From Actinomycetales bacterium (GTDB lineage: Bacteria; Actinomycetota; Actinomycetes; Actinomycetales; Quadrisphaeraceae), in NCBI GenBank assembly GCA_022701985.1, contig JAKONK010000068.1, positions 1 through 64,000 of the forward strand: a DNA stretch of 64,000 nucleotides. Direction: 5' to 3'. A program made the translations under genes and the position numbers. Of the stretch, positions 28,367 to 37,635 are shown piece by piece; positions within the stretch are counted from its first letter, which is position 1; each line of letters begins with the position of its first letter. Under the pieces are notes generated by a model. It saw only the letters and a list, made by a program, of their open reading frames with translations, did no database searches and had not been told where the DNA came from.

Positions 28367-28804
28367 TCAGGCACCGCCCCCGGGCAGGAGCGGGGCGAGC
28401 GAGGCGAGCAGGTCGTCGGCGCCCTGCAGCTGCTCCACCAGCTTGTCGCGGCGCCGGCGCACGTCGACCTCGAGGGCCGCCAGCTGCTGCAGCCGCTCCT
28501 CGTGGTCGGGGCCGGCGGCGCCCTCGGCGGAGACCGCGTCGAGCAGGGCCAGCACCTCGCGCATCTCGTCCAGGGTGAAGCCCAGGGGCTTCAGCCGGCG
28601 GATGGTGAGCATCTTCGCCAGCGCGTCCTCGCCGTAGAGGCGGTAGTTGCCGGGCGAGCGCCGCGCCGGGAGCAGGCCCTCGTCGTCGTAGTAGCGGACC
28701 GTGCGGTGGGACAGGGCCACGCGCTCGGCGATCTCCCCGACCGTCATCAGCCCCGCGGGCGGGCTGCCGTCCTGCGCCGCTGCGCCGGGTGCTGCCGTCT
28801 CCAC
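28367..28804 (-). CDS. MerR family transcriptional regulator
   Basis: 145 aa; TVGEIAERVALSHRTVRYYDDEGLLPARRSPGNYRLYGEDALAKMLTIRRLKPLGFTLDEMREVL. Confidence 0.93.
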   Translation of the reverse strand: METAAPGAAAQDGSPPAGLMTVGEIAERVALSHRTVRYYDDEGLLPARRSPGNYRLYGEDALAKMLTIRRLKPLGFTLDEMREVLALLDAVSAEGAAGPDHEERLQQLAALEVDVRRRRDKLVEQLQGADDLLASLAPLLPGGGA

Positions 28805-28918
28805 CGTGCCTCCTGCGCCGTGCTGACGTGCTGACGTGCTGGCCTTCCATCCTGCCCCACGGGCGGGCGTCCCGGTCGGGCCCGGTCGGGCCCTCGGTGG
28901 CGTCAGGCAGTCAGGCCG

Positions 28919-29554
28919 TCAGGCAGTCAGCCCGGTGCCGCTGGCGGCGGCCGGGTCCCACGCGGAGAACTCCTCCGCGTGGGCGGGGCACAGCGACGTC
29001 GTGGCCGTCGCCTCCACGTCGTAGGCGGCGTCGAGGTCGAGCTCGACGCCGGCCCAGCGCTCCAGCAGCGCCGCGTCGGCCGCCTGCGGGTCCGCCCCGG
29101 CGTCCAGGTCGTCGCAGAAGCCGTGGCCCATGGCCAGGAGGGTCTCGTCGTCGAAGGCGAAGTAGGTCTCGTCCCACAGCCCGTCGATGAAGTCCTGCTC
29201 GTCCTGCGTGAGCGAGGGCGCCGTCCCGTCCTCGGCGCGGACCGCGGTCACCGGCCCCGCTGCCGAGGACAGGCCGACCAGGGCGGCCACGGGCAGGGCC
29301 GCGGTGCAGGCGAGCAGGACGAAGGCCGACGCCGTCAGCCCGACGACGGCGTGGGTGGCGCCCACCCCGCCCCGCCGCCGCGCCCGGGACAGGCCCAGCA
29401 GTCCCAGCACGACACCCAGTGCCGCGCACGGCAGCGCGACCACCCACGACCAGACGGCTGCGCGGTTGGTCACCCGCGCGGGCGGCCACGGGGCCGCGGG
29501 TCCGCCGGAGGTGGGGTCCTCGCCCTGCCGGGGCGCGCGGGTCGGGTCGTCCAC
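28919..29554 (-). CDS. DUF4190-like membrane segment with DUF732-like C-terminal domain
   Basis: Likely GTG start 29554 (VDDPTRAPRQGEDP...); two TM helices; EQDFIDGLWDETYFAFDDETLLAMGHGFCDDLDAG. Confidence 0.65.
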   Translation of the reverse strand: MDDPTRAPRQGEDPTSGGPAAPWPPARVTNRAAVWSWVVALPCAALGVVLGLLGLSRARRRGGVGATHAVVGLTASAFVLLACTAALPVAALVGLSSAAGPVTAVRAEDGTAPSLTQDEQDFIDGLWDETYFAFDDETLLAMGHGFCDDLDAGADPQAADAALLERWAGVELDLDAAYDVEATATTSLCPAHAEEFSAWDPAAASGTGLTA

Positions 29555-29803
29555 GGTCCCTCCAGGGACGTCGGGGTGGGGCGCGCCTGCGAGCGCGGCG
29601 CCCCGACGGTAGGGACCCGGCCCTCTCCCGCGGAAGGGACGCCACCCTCCCGGGGGCCTCGGAAGCGACTCTCCGGAGTCATCGATCACCGCAGCGTGGC
29701 GACCATGGCCCGACCGGAGCGCCAGCGGCACCGGATCGCCCGTCGTGCCCGATTCGTGACGTCTGCGACCGAACGCCGGGCGCCCCGGTCACGAACACCA
29801 CCT

Positions 29804-30751
29804 GTGAGCCCGTACAGCCCGTCCGCGCGCCGCCACTCCGCACGCCGGCGCTCCACCGTCGTCCTCCTCGCCGCGGCAGCCCTGCTGCTGCCGGCGGCCA
29901 CCGCCACCGCGGCGGGCGCCCCGGCCCAGCCGGCGGCGGGGGAGGCCCAGCCGGCCTGGGTGCGCGCCACCCACCTGGTGCCGGACCTGCCGCAGATGGA
30001 CATCTCCCTGGTCTCCCTGACCGGGGGCGGCACGACCACGGTGGAGGGCGCCGGATACGGCGACGTCTCCACCTACGTGCGCGTCCCGGCCGGTGGCTTC
30101 ACCGTCGAGGTGCGCGGCGAGGACGCCGACCCGGCGTCGGCGCCCGTGCTGAGCACCACGCTCCAGGCCGACCCGGGCCAGGCGTACACGGTCGCCGCCC
30201 TGGGCACCGCCCAGGACGCCCGCCTGGCGCCGCTGCAGGACGACCTCACCCCGCCCGCCCAGGGCCAGGCCCGGGTGCGCGTGCTCTCCGCCGCGAGCTC
30301 GGCGCCCTCGGTCGACGTGAGCGCCGTCGACGGTCCGGTGGTCGCCCGCGCCGCGGCCTTCGGGGGCTCGACCACCTACGCCGACGTCCCGGCGGGCCGC
30401 TGGACGCTCCAGGCCGCCCCCGCCTCCGGCAGCGGCTCCTCCGCGGCGGCGGCCACCACGGCCGTCGACCTCGCAGCCGGCAGCACCTACACGCTGGCCG
30501 TCACCGACGGTCGGAACGGTCAGCTGCAGGTCACGCCCGTGGCAGACGCGGCCGGCGCCGCTGCGCTGCCCGTCGGGGGCGCAGCCACCGGCGGTGGTGG
30601 CACCGCGGCCGGGTCCGGCGGCGGCGGGGCGCTCGTCGGCGGCTCGCTCGGAGCCGCGGCGGCCGTGGCGCTCGGTGCGCTGGTGCTCGTCCGCCGCTCG
30701 TCCTCCCGCCCTGCGGCCGCAGCCGTCGCGCCGACGGCCCTGGACCGGTGA
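29804..30751 (+). CDS. DUF4397 domain-containing secreted, membrane-anchored protein
   Basis: GTG 29804; signal peptide STVVLLAAAALLLPAATATAAGA; WVRATHLVPDLPQMDISLVSLTGG, YTVAALGTAQDARLAPLQDDL; C-terminal TM + RRSSSR. Confidence 0.85.
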   Translation: MSPYSPSARRHSARRRSTVVLLAAAALLLPAATATAAGAPAQPAAGEAQPAWVRATHLVPDLPQMDISLVSLTGGGTTTVEGAGYGDVSTYVRVPAGGFTVEVRGEDADPASAPVLSTTLQADPGQAYTVAALGTAQDARLAPLQDDLTPPAQGQARVRVLSAASSAPSVDVSAVDGPVVARAAAFGGSTTYADVPAGRWTLQAAPASGSGSSAAAATTAVDLAAGSTYTLAVTDGRNGQLQVTPVADAAGAAALPVGGAATGGGGTAAGSGGGGALVGGSLGAAAAVALGALVLVRRSSSRPAAAAVAPTALDR

Positions 30752-31452
30752 GGCCGCGCCACCGCGCGGCGACCGCGCTCCTCGCCCTTGCACTGGTGGG
30801 CGGCGTCGCTGGTGCCGCCGCCGGTGCCGCCTCCGGCCGGTCCGCCCCCGCGGCGGCGACACCGGTGAGCGCCGCGGCCGCGGCGCCGTCCCCGACCGCC
30901 GCTCAGGAGCCGCTCGAGCCCGCGGGCGACCGCGAGGGGTTCGCACCCTCGGTGGCCCTGGACGCCGACCCGGCCGCCGTCCAGCCTCCTGCACAGGACT
31001 CCGCAGCCCCGGTCCCGGTGGAGGTGGCCGTCCCGCGCATCGGCGTCGACACGCCGCTGGTGCAGCTGGGCATCGCCCCCGACGGGTCGCTGGAGGTGCC
31101 CGGGCGCGGTGAGTTCGACCGCGCCGGGTGGCTCACGACGAGCGCCGTGCCCGGGGAGCCCGGGGCCAGCGTGATCGCCGGACACGTCGACTCGACCTCG
31201 GGCCCCGCGGTCTTCTACCGCCTGCACGAGCTGGTCCCCGGTGACGAGGTGCGGGTGCAGCGGGCCGACGGGCGGACGGAGGTCTTCACCGTCGACGAGG
31301 TCCGGCGCGTGAGCAAGGACGCGTTCCCCACGGCGGAGGTCTACGGGCCCCAGCCGGGACCGGTCCTGCGCCTGGTCACCTGCGGTGGGGAGTTCGACCG
31401 GGCCACCGGCCACTACACGGACAACGTCATCGCCTTTGCGAGCGCAGCGTGA
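30748..31452 (+). CDS. class F sortase
   Basis: GTG 30748, 4-bp overlap; VAVPRIGVDTPLVQLGIAPDGSLEVPGRGEFDRAGWLTTSAVPGEPGASVIAGHVDSTSGPAVFYRLHELVPGDEV...LRLVTCGGEFDRATGHYTDNVIAFA. Confidence 0.93.
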   Translation: MRPRHRAATALLALALVGGVAGAAAGAASGRSAPAAATPVSAAAAAPSPTAAQEPLEPAGDREGFAPSVALDADPAAVQPPAQDSAAPVPVEVAVPRIGVDTPLVQLGIAPDGSLEVPGRGEFDRAGWLTTSAVPGEPGASVIAGHVDSTSGPAVFYRLHELVPGDEVRVQRADGRTEVFTVDEVRRVSKDAFPTAEVYGPQPGPVLRLVTCGGEFDRATGHYTDNVIAFASAA

Positions 31453-31601
31453 CGGGATGTGACGCAGAGTCGATCTCAACCCCCACCGGCGATCTGCGTC
31501 CTGACACGGAGGTGGAGCACGACGTACTGTCCGTAGCACCGACCGCTGACCAGCGGACGTGCGACGGGGCACTCGGAAGCAGAGACCGTCGCCGGGGGGC
31601 T

Positions 31602-32135
31602 GTGTTGTCAGTGGAGAGGCTCGTCGCGCTCAGCCGCGACCACAGGGCGCGCTTCGCCCTCGTCGGGCTCGGCATCACCGGCGTGCACTTCCTGGTCCTC
31701 GCGGCCCTGCTGCCGGTGGTCGTGCCCGAGGTCGCCAACGCGCTCGCCTTCGTGGTGGCCACCCAGGTCAACTTCGCGGTCAGCTACTCCTGGACCTGGG
31801 CCTCGCGCCGCGGTCCGGGCCGAGAGGGCCCGCGGCAGCTGGCGCGCCGGCTGGGTCTGTTCAACGCCTCGGCGCTGGTGGCGTTCGCCGTGAACGCCGC
31901 GGCCTTCGCCGGCGCCCACCGCCTCCTCGACACCCCGCCGCTGGTCAGCGCGGTGGTCGCGACCGTGCTGAGCGCCGTCGTCTCCTTCGTCGTCAGCTCC
32001 CGCCTGGTCTTCGCCCGGCGGACGCTGGCCCCCGCCCCCGGTCCGGTGGTGCAGCTGCCCGCTGGCCACGGCCCCGTGCTGGAGCTCCCGGTCGACGCCC
32101 CGGCGTCCCGGGCCCCCACCTCGCGCTCCGCCTGA
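31602..32135 (+). CDS. GtrA family protein (copy 1)
   Basis: ARFALVGLGITGVHFLVLAALLPVVVPEVANALAFVVATQVNFAVSYSWTWASRRGPGREGPRQ. Confidence 0.88.
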   Translation: MLSVERLVALSRDHRARFALVGLGITGVHFLVLAALLPVVVPEVANALAFVVATQVNFAVSYSWTWASRRGPGREGPRQLARRLGLFNASALVAFAVNAAAFAGAHRLLDTPPLVSAVVATVLSAVVSFVVSSRLVFARRTLAPAPGPVVQLPAGHGPVLELPVDAPASRAPTSRSA

Positions 32136-32248
32136 ACCCCGCACCACCGCACCACCGCACGCAGGTCCCGACCCGCCCACCGGGTCGCCCCGCTGCGCCG
32201 CCCGCGCGCTCCACAGCGCCGAACGACACGAGGAAGAGGTACTCCGTG

Positions 32249-32992
32249 ATGCACCCCCCGAAGGACCCGCGTGACGACCTCGACGTCGTCGTCCCCGTCT
32301 GGAACGAGGAGCTGCGCCTCGGCCCGACCCTGGGCGCCCTCCTGGCCCGCGCCGGTGACCTGCCGATGCGCGTGTGCGTCACGGTGGTCGACAACGGCTC
32401 CGTGGACCGCACCGCCGAGGTGGTCGACGAGGCCGCGCACCTCGCCCCCGAGAACACCCGGGTGCGGCTGATCGGCTGCTCCCGGCAGGGCAAGGGCGCC
32501 GCGGTGCGCCGCGGGATGCTCGCGAGCTCGGCCCGCTGGCGCGGGTTCGTCGACGCCGACCTGTCGACCCCGCCCTCGCTGCTGCTCCCCGTCGCGAGCG
32601 CCCTGCTCGCCGGCGACCCGGTCGTCATCGGCTCGCGACGCGTGCCCGGGGCCTCCTACGTCGTCCCGCAGCCGCTGGTGCGGCGCCTGGGCTCGCGGGC
32701 CTTCCGCGCGATGACCAGCTCGCTGACCGGGGGCGTCGCGGACACCCAGTGCGGCTTCAAGTTCTTCAGCGCCGACGCCGCCGAGGCGATCTTCCACCGC
32801 GTCACCGCCTCCGGCTTCGCCTTCGACGTCGAGGTCCTCGCCGTCGCGGCCCGCCTGGGCCTGCCGGTCACGGAGGTGCCGGTGCAGTGGACCGACGACG
32901 CCGGCGGCTCCTCCTTCAGCCTGTGGACCCACGGCCCGCGCGTCATCTCCGAGGTCCGCGCGCTGCGCGCCTCCCTGGGCAGGACCGCATGA
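32249..32992 (+). CDS. family 2 glycosyltransferase (dolichyl-phosphate glucosyltransferase-like)
   Basis: DLDVVVPVWNEELRLGPTLGALL, VVDNGSVDRTAEVV, RQGKGAAVRRGM, FVDADLSTPPS, DTQCGFKFFSADAAEAIF. Confidence 0.9.
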   Translation: MHPPKDPRDDLDVVVPVWNEELRLGPTLGALLARAGDLPMRVCVTVVDNGSVDRTAEVVDEAAHLAPENTRVRLIGCSRQGKGAAVRRGMLASSARWRGFVDADLSTPPSLLLPVASALLAGDPVVIGSRRVPGASYVVPQPLVRRLGSRAFRAMTSSLTGGVADTQCGFKFFSADAAEAIFHRVTASGFAFDVEVLAVAARLGLPVTEVPVQWTDDAGGSSFSLWTHGPRVISEVRALRASLGRTA

Positions 32993-34599
32993 GCCGCGGA
33001 CGGGCCGCAGCCGGCTCCGCCGGGGTCGCTGCGGCGGGCCGCGAGCGCATCGTCGTCCTGAACTGGCGCGACCGCCGCCACCGCGCGGCCGGTGGGGCCG
33101 AGCTGTACTGCGAGCGGGTCGCCCGCGAGCTCGCCGCCGCCGGCCACGAGGTGGTGCTGGTGACCAGCCGCCCCCGCGGCACCGCGGCCCGCGAGCGCAC
33201 CGACGGCTACGCCGTGCGCCGCGTGGGCGGCTGGGCGACCGTCTACCCGCTGGCGCTGCTGTGGCTGGCGCGACACCGCGACGAGGTCGACGCCGTGCTC
33301 GACTCCGCGAACGGCGTCCCGTTCTTCACGCCGCTGGTGGCGGGGGAGCGGCCGGTGGTCCTCCTGGTCCACCACGTGCACCAGGACCTGTTCGACCGCG
33401 CCCTGCACCCCCTGGCCGCCCGCCTGGCGCGCTGGCTCGAGGGACCGGCGACCCGGGCGGTCTACGCCCGGCGCACCGTCGTGGTGCCCTCGCCGTCGGC
33501 CCGCACCGCGGTGCGCCGCAAGCTGCGGCTGCGCGGGCGGGTGCGCGTGGTGCCCGGCGGCACCGACACCCGCCTGGTCGAGCACCGCCCCGCGCCCCGG
33601 CCCCGGGTCGTGGTCGTGGGCCGGCTCACCCCGTACGAGCGCCTCGACCCGCTGGTCGACGCGATGGTCGAGGTCGCGGCCAGGGTCCCCGGTGCCGAGC
33701 TGCACCTGGTCGGCGACGGCTGGGGGCGCGAGCCCCTGCAGGACCGCGTCCGCGCCAGCGGTGCACCGGTGGTCTTCCACGGCCGGCTCTCCGACGAGGA
33801 CCGCGACGCCGTGCTCTCCACGGCGTGGCTCACCGTCAGCTCCTCCGACGGGGGTGACTGGGCGCTGTCGCTGCTGGAGGCCAACGCCGCGGGCGTCCCC
33901 GCCCTGGCGCGCCGTGTGACCGGGGTGCGCGACACCGTGCGCCACGGCGAGACCGGCTGGCTGGTCGACGAGACCACCGCCGCCAGCGCCGCGCCCGGGG
34001 CCGACGGGGGTGCGGGCGTCCTGGCCGACGCCCTCGTGCGCGCGCTCACCGAGCTGCAGGACCCGGCCGAGGCCGCCCGGCTCTCGGCGGGCGCCCGCGC
34101 CTGGGCCGCGCGCTTCACCTGGCAGCGCACCGCGGAGGGCGTGCTGGCCGCCGTGCGCGCCGAGGCCGCCCGCGGCGCCCGCGCCCGCCGGCGGGCCCGG
34201 GCGACCGGGGCCGGAGAGCGCCGCGCCGGCAACGACGTGACCGTGGTGCTCGACGCCCCGGCCGCCGCTCTGCCCCAGGGGTGGGAGGACGGCGGCCGCC
34301 GGGGCGACGACGTGTGGGTCCGCGACGGCGAGCGCGTCCGCGCCCTGCTCCCGGGTGCCGACGAGGTCGACGCGCTGGGCCTGCTGCGCCGCCTGGGCGC
34401 CGACCCCGCCGACCCGGACGTCAGCGTGCTGGTGGCCCGGCACGCCGACCTCCTCGACGCCGACCCGACGGTCGGCGCCTCCCGCGCCGCGGCCGCCCGG
34501 GAGGTCATCGACCTCACCACCGCCGAGCACGGCGTCCCGGCGGGCCAGACCGACCAGACCGACCAGACCGAGTCCTCCGGAGGCCGACGTGTCCGTTGA
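32989..34599 (+). CDS. family 4 glycosyltransferase with about 130-aa uncharacterised C-terminal extension
   Basis: NWRDRRHRAAGGAELYCERVARELAAAGHEVVLVTSR, VVVGRLTPYERLDPLVDAM, GDWALSLLEANAAGVPALA. Confidence 0.88.
   Translation: MSRGRAAAGSAGVAAAGRERIVVLNWRDRRHRAAGGAELYCERVARELAAAGHEVVLVTSRPRGTAARERTDGYAVRRVGGWATVYPLALLWLARHRDEVDAVLDSANGVPFFTPLVAGERPVVLLVHHVHQDLFDRALHPLAARLARWLEGPATRAVYARRTVVVPSPSARTAVRRKLRLRGRVRVVPGGTDTRLVEHRPAPRPRVVVVGRLTPYERLDPLVDAMVEVAARVPGAELHLVGDGWGREPLQDRVRASGAPVVFHGRLSDEDRDAVLSTAWLTVSSSDGGDWALSLLEANAAGVPALARRVTGVRDTVRHGETGWLVDETTAASAAPGADGGAGVLADALVRALTELQDPAEAARLSAGARAWAARFTWQRTAEGVLAAVRAEAARGARARRRARATGAGERRAGNDVTVVLDAPAAALPQGWEDGGRRGDDVWVRDGERVRALLPGADEVDALGLLRRLGADPADPDVSVLVARHADLLDADPTVGASRAAAAREVIDLTTAEHGVPAGQTDQTDQTESSGGRRVR
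34545..34571 (+). repeat. 9-bp tandem repeat x3 in coding sequence (TDQTDQT)
   Basis: CCAGACCGA x3. Confidence 0.8.
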
Positions 34600-35944
34600 C
34601 CACCTCGACCGCGCCGGGGGCCCGCCCCCCGGCGCCCCGCCCCAGGAGACGGAGCCCCGCGGTGGAGGTCGTCCTCCTCGCCGCCGCCTGCTGCGCGGCG
34701 CGGCCCTCGCGATGGCCCTCGTGCTGGTGCTCGGCGTCGCCGTCGCCCTGGCGGGCGGCCCGCGCCGCGCGGTGGACGCCGTGAGCGCCGACCCCGCCCT
34801 GGCCCAGTCCGACCAGACGATGCTCGAGGACCTCTGGCTCGGGTACCGCGACGACTTCCTCGAGGAGGGCACGCGCCGCACCGTCGACCCGGTCGACGGC
34901 GGCATCACCACCTCCGAGGGCCAGAGCTACACGATGATGCGGGCCGTCTGGAGCGACGACCAGCAGACCTTCGACGACAGCTGGCAGTGGGCCAAGGACA
35001 ACCTGCAGCGCCCCGACGGGCTGCTCTCGTGGCGCTTCGGGCCGCTCACCGACAGCCCCGACGGCGCCTACGGCATCCAGACCGACCGCGGCGGGCAGAA
35101 CACCGCCAGCGACGCCGACGTCGACGTGGCCTTCGCGCTGCTGATGGCGCACTCGCGGTGGAAGGACGACGCCTACCTGTACGACGCGCTGCCGCTGGTC
35201 AGCGCCATCTGGCAGGCCGAGGTCGTCGAGGTCGCCGGGCGCCCGGTGCTCGTGGCCAACGACCTGGAGCGCAACGACACCAGCTCGGTGCTCGTGAACC
35301 CCAGCTACTTCGCCCCGTACGCCTTCCGGGCCTTCGCCCACGTCGACCCCGAGCACGACTGGGACGGCCTGGTCGACAACACCTACACCGTCCTCGAGCA
35401 GCTCAGCACCGAGCAGGTCGGTGACGGACCGGAGGCCGCCGGCGTCGGGCTCGTGCCCGACTGGGTGCGCCTGGACCGCGAGACCGGGCAGGCCCTGCCC
35501 GCCGACCTCGCCGCCACCAGCGGCGGCTCCGGGACCGACTTCGGCTACGAGGGCCTGCGCCTGCCGTGGCGCCTGTCCCTGGACCACCTCTGGCACGGCG
35601 AGCCGCGAGCGCTGGCCCTCCTGCAGCAGCAGGCGCCGGTCCTCGCCGCCGCCCGGAACGACGCCGGCGAGCTGCCGGCGGTGTACCAGCGCGACGGCCA
35701 GCGAGCCGTCGACTACACCTCGGTCGCGATGGCCGGCGGTGCGATCGGCGCCCTGGACGCCGCCGACCCCCGCGCTGCTGACGAGGTCTACCGCACCCAG
35801 CTGCGCTCCCAGTACGACGCCGACCTGCGCCGCACCCCCGAGCGCCTCGGCTACTACGACGCCAACTGGCTGTGGTTCGGCACGGCCCTCCACCTCGGCG
35901 CGCTGCCGAACCTCAACTCGAGCCCCGGGAGCGACGTCCCATGA
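34589..35944 (+). CDS. glycosyl hydrolase family 8 (endoglucanase/BcsZ-like), membrane-anchored
   Basis: GTG 34589; DPVDGGITTSEGQSYTMMRAVWSDDQQTFDDSWQWAKDNLQ, GGQNTASDADVDVAFALLMAHSRW, NPSYFAPYAFRAFA. Confidence 0.92.
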   Translation: MSVDHLDRAGGPPPGAPPQETEPRGGGRPPRRRLLRGAALAMALVLVLGVAVALAGGPRRAVDAVSADPALAQSDQTMLEDLWLGYRDDFLEEGTRRTVDPVDGGITTSEGQSYTMMRAVWSDDQQTFDDSWQWAKDNLQRPDGLLSWRFGPLTDSPDGAYGIQTDRGGQNTASDADVDVAFALLMAHSRWKDDAYLYDALPLVSAIWQAEVVEVAGRPVLVANDLERNDTSSVLVNPSYFAPYAFRAFAHVDPEHDWDGLVDNTYTVLEQLSTEQVGDGPEAAGVGLVPDWVRLDRETGQALPADLAATSGGSGTDFGYEGLRLPWRLSLDHLWHGEPRALALLQQQAPVLAAARNDAGELPAVYQRDGQRAVDYTSVAMAGGAIGALDAADPRAADEVYRTQLRSQYDADLRRTPERLGYYDANWLWFGTALHLGALPNLNSSPGSDVP

Positions 35945-37635
35945 GCCAGACCACCTCCGCCCGGCCCGCCGGGCCGCCGGTGCCCTCCGGGCAGCAGCCT
36001 GCCGCGCAGCACGTCCCCGACGAGTCGTTCCTCACGCCGGTGCCCAGCCGCGCGCTGCTGGTCGGCAGCTTCGTGCTCGCCCTCGCCTACGTGGCGATGA
36101 TCTGCTTCGCCTTCCAGCGCGGCAACGCCCTCCTGTTCTGGCTGCTCGTGGTCACCGAGGTCTTCCACCTCGCCCAGCTGGCCGGGTACTGCCACACGGT
36201 GTGGGGCCGCGACCGCGCGCGCCCCTTCGCCGCGGGCTTCGCGGGCGGCGTCGACGTCTTCATCACCGTCTGCGGCGAGCCCGTGGAGGTGGTCCGCGAG
36301 ACCGCCCTCGCGGCGATGGCCATGCGCTACCCCGGGCCGGTGCGCATCGCGCTGCTGAACGACGGGCTCGTGGCCAAGAAGGCCGACTGGCGCGACGTCG
36401 AGGTGCTGGCCGCCGAGCTCGGGATCGAGTGCTTCACCCGCACCACCCCCGGCGGCGCCAAGGCCGGCAACATCAACCACGCGCTGCGCCGCACCGAGAA
36501 CCCCTTCGTCGTCGTCTTCGACGCCGACCACGTGCCCCACGACGACTTCCTGCTGCACGTCATGGGCTACTTCACCGACGAGAAGACCGGTTTCGTGCAG
36601 ACGCCGCAGTACTACAAGAACTTCGACGAGAACCGCGTGACGCGGACCTCGTGGCAGCAGCAGACGCTCTTCTTCGGGCCGATCATGAGCGGCAAGTCGC
36701 GCCTCGACTCCGCCTTCCTGTGCGGCACGAACATGGCGATCCGGCGCACGGCCCTGGAGCAGGTCGGCGGCATGTGCGAGGAGAACATCGCCGAGGACTT
36801 CCTCACGTCGCTCTTCCTCCACGAGAAGGGCTGGCGCAGCGTCTACGTGCCCAAGGTGCTGGCGCAGGGCCTGGCTCCCGACGACTTCCTGAACTACTAC
36901 AAGCAGCAGTTCCGCTGGACCCGCGGCAGCCTCGAGGTGATCTTCAAGTACAACCCGCTGCTGCGCCGGGGCCTGACGCTCTCGCAGAAGGTCCAGTACC
37001 TGACCTCGGCCAGCTACTACCTGTCCGGCGCGGTGGTGCTGGCGGGGGCCGTGCTGCCGATCATCTTCCTGCTCACCGGCCAGACCCCGATCGTCACCTC
37101 GACGATGGTGCTGGCGCTGGTCTTCGTGCCCTACCTGTGGCTGAACCTGGCGGTGCTCCAGCGCACCAGCAACGCCTCCTACAGCTTCCAGGCGATCGCG
37201 TTCTCGCTGTCGGCGTGGTGGCTGCAGCTGTCGGCCCTCGCCGCGGTGCTGCTGCAGCGCAAGACCAGCTTCGTGGTCACCAGCAAGGCCGTGGGCGCGG
37301 GCGGGCAGCCGAACTTCCTGCGGCTCGTGGTCCCGCAGCTGGTCTACATCGGCGTCGCCCTCGCGGCGCTCGCCGTCGGCCTGGCCCGCGAGGGCGTGTC
37401 GGCCTCGCTGATGGCCAACACCGCGTGGCTGTCGGTGCACGTCGCCATCTCCCTGCCCTTCATCGCCGCCGCGGCCCCGCGCCGCGCCCGGCCGGCTGCC
37501 GGGGCCTCCGACGGCGCCGGCAGCACGGTGTTCGACCTGCGCGAGCGCGACCTGCGCGACCAGCCCTCCGGCGCCGGCGCGTCGGCCGGCGCCACCGCCA
37601 CCGCGCCCGCCCTGGCCGGGGAGGAGACCCGATGA
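35941..37635 (+). CDS. cellulose-synthase-like family 2 glycosyltransferase (processive, membrane)
   Basis: GVDVFITVCGEPVEVVRET, GGAKAGNINHALRRTENPFVVVFDADHVPH, FVQTPQYYKN, GTNMAIRRTALEQVGG, EDFLTSLFLHEKGW, QQFRWTRGSLEVI. Confidence 0.93.
   Translation: MSQTTSARPAGPPVPSGQQPAAQHVPDESFLTPVPSRALLVGSFVLALAYVAMICFAFQRGNALLFWLLVVTEVFHLAQLAGYCHTVWGRDRARPFAAGFAGGVDVFITVCGEPVEVVRETALAAMAMRYPGPVRIALLNDGLVAKKADWRDVEVLAAELGIECFTRTTPGGAKAGNINHALRRTENPFVVVFDADHVPHDDFLLHVMGYFTDEKTGFVQTPQYYKNFDENRVTRTSWQQQTLFFGPIMSGKSRLDSAFLCGTNMAIRRTALEQVGGMCEENIAEDFLTSLFLHEKGWRSVYVPKVLAQGLAPDDFLNYYKQQFRWTRGSLEVIFKYNPLLRRGLTLSQKVQYLTSASYYLSGAVVLAGAVLPIIFLLTGQTPIVTSTMVLALVFVPYLWLNLAVLQRTSNASYSFQAIAFSLSAWWLQLSALAAVLLQRKTSFVVTSKAVGAGGQPNFLRLVVPQLVYIGVALAALAVGLAREGVSASLMANTAWLSVHVAISLPFIAAAAPRRARPAAGASDGAGSTVFDLRERDLRDQPSGAGASAGATATAPALAGEETR

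Noticed and set aside
32150-32165. GCACCACC x2 as a CRISPR or operator element
   Set aside because: Only two to three 8-nt units, no spacers; simple sequence repeat.
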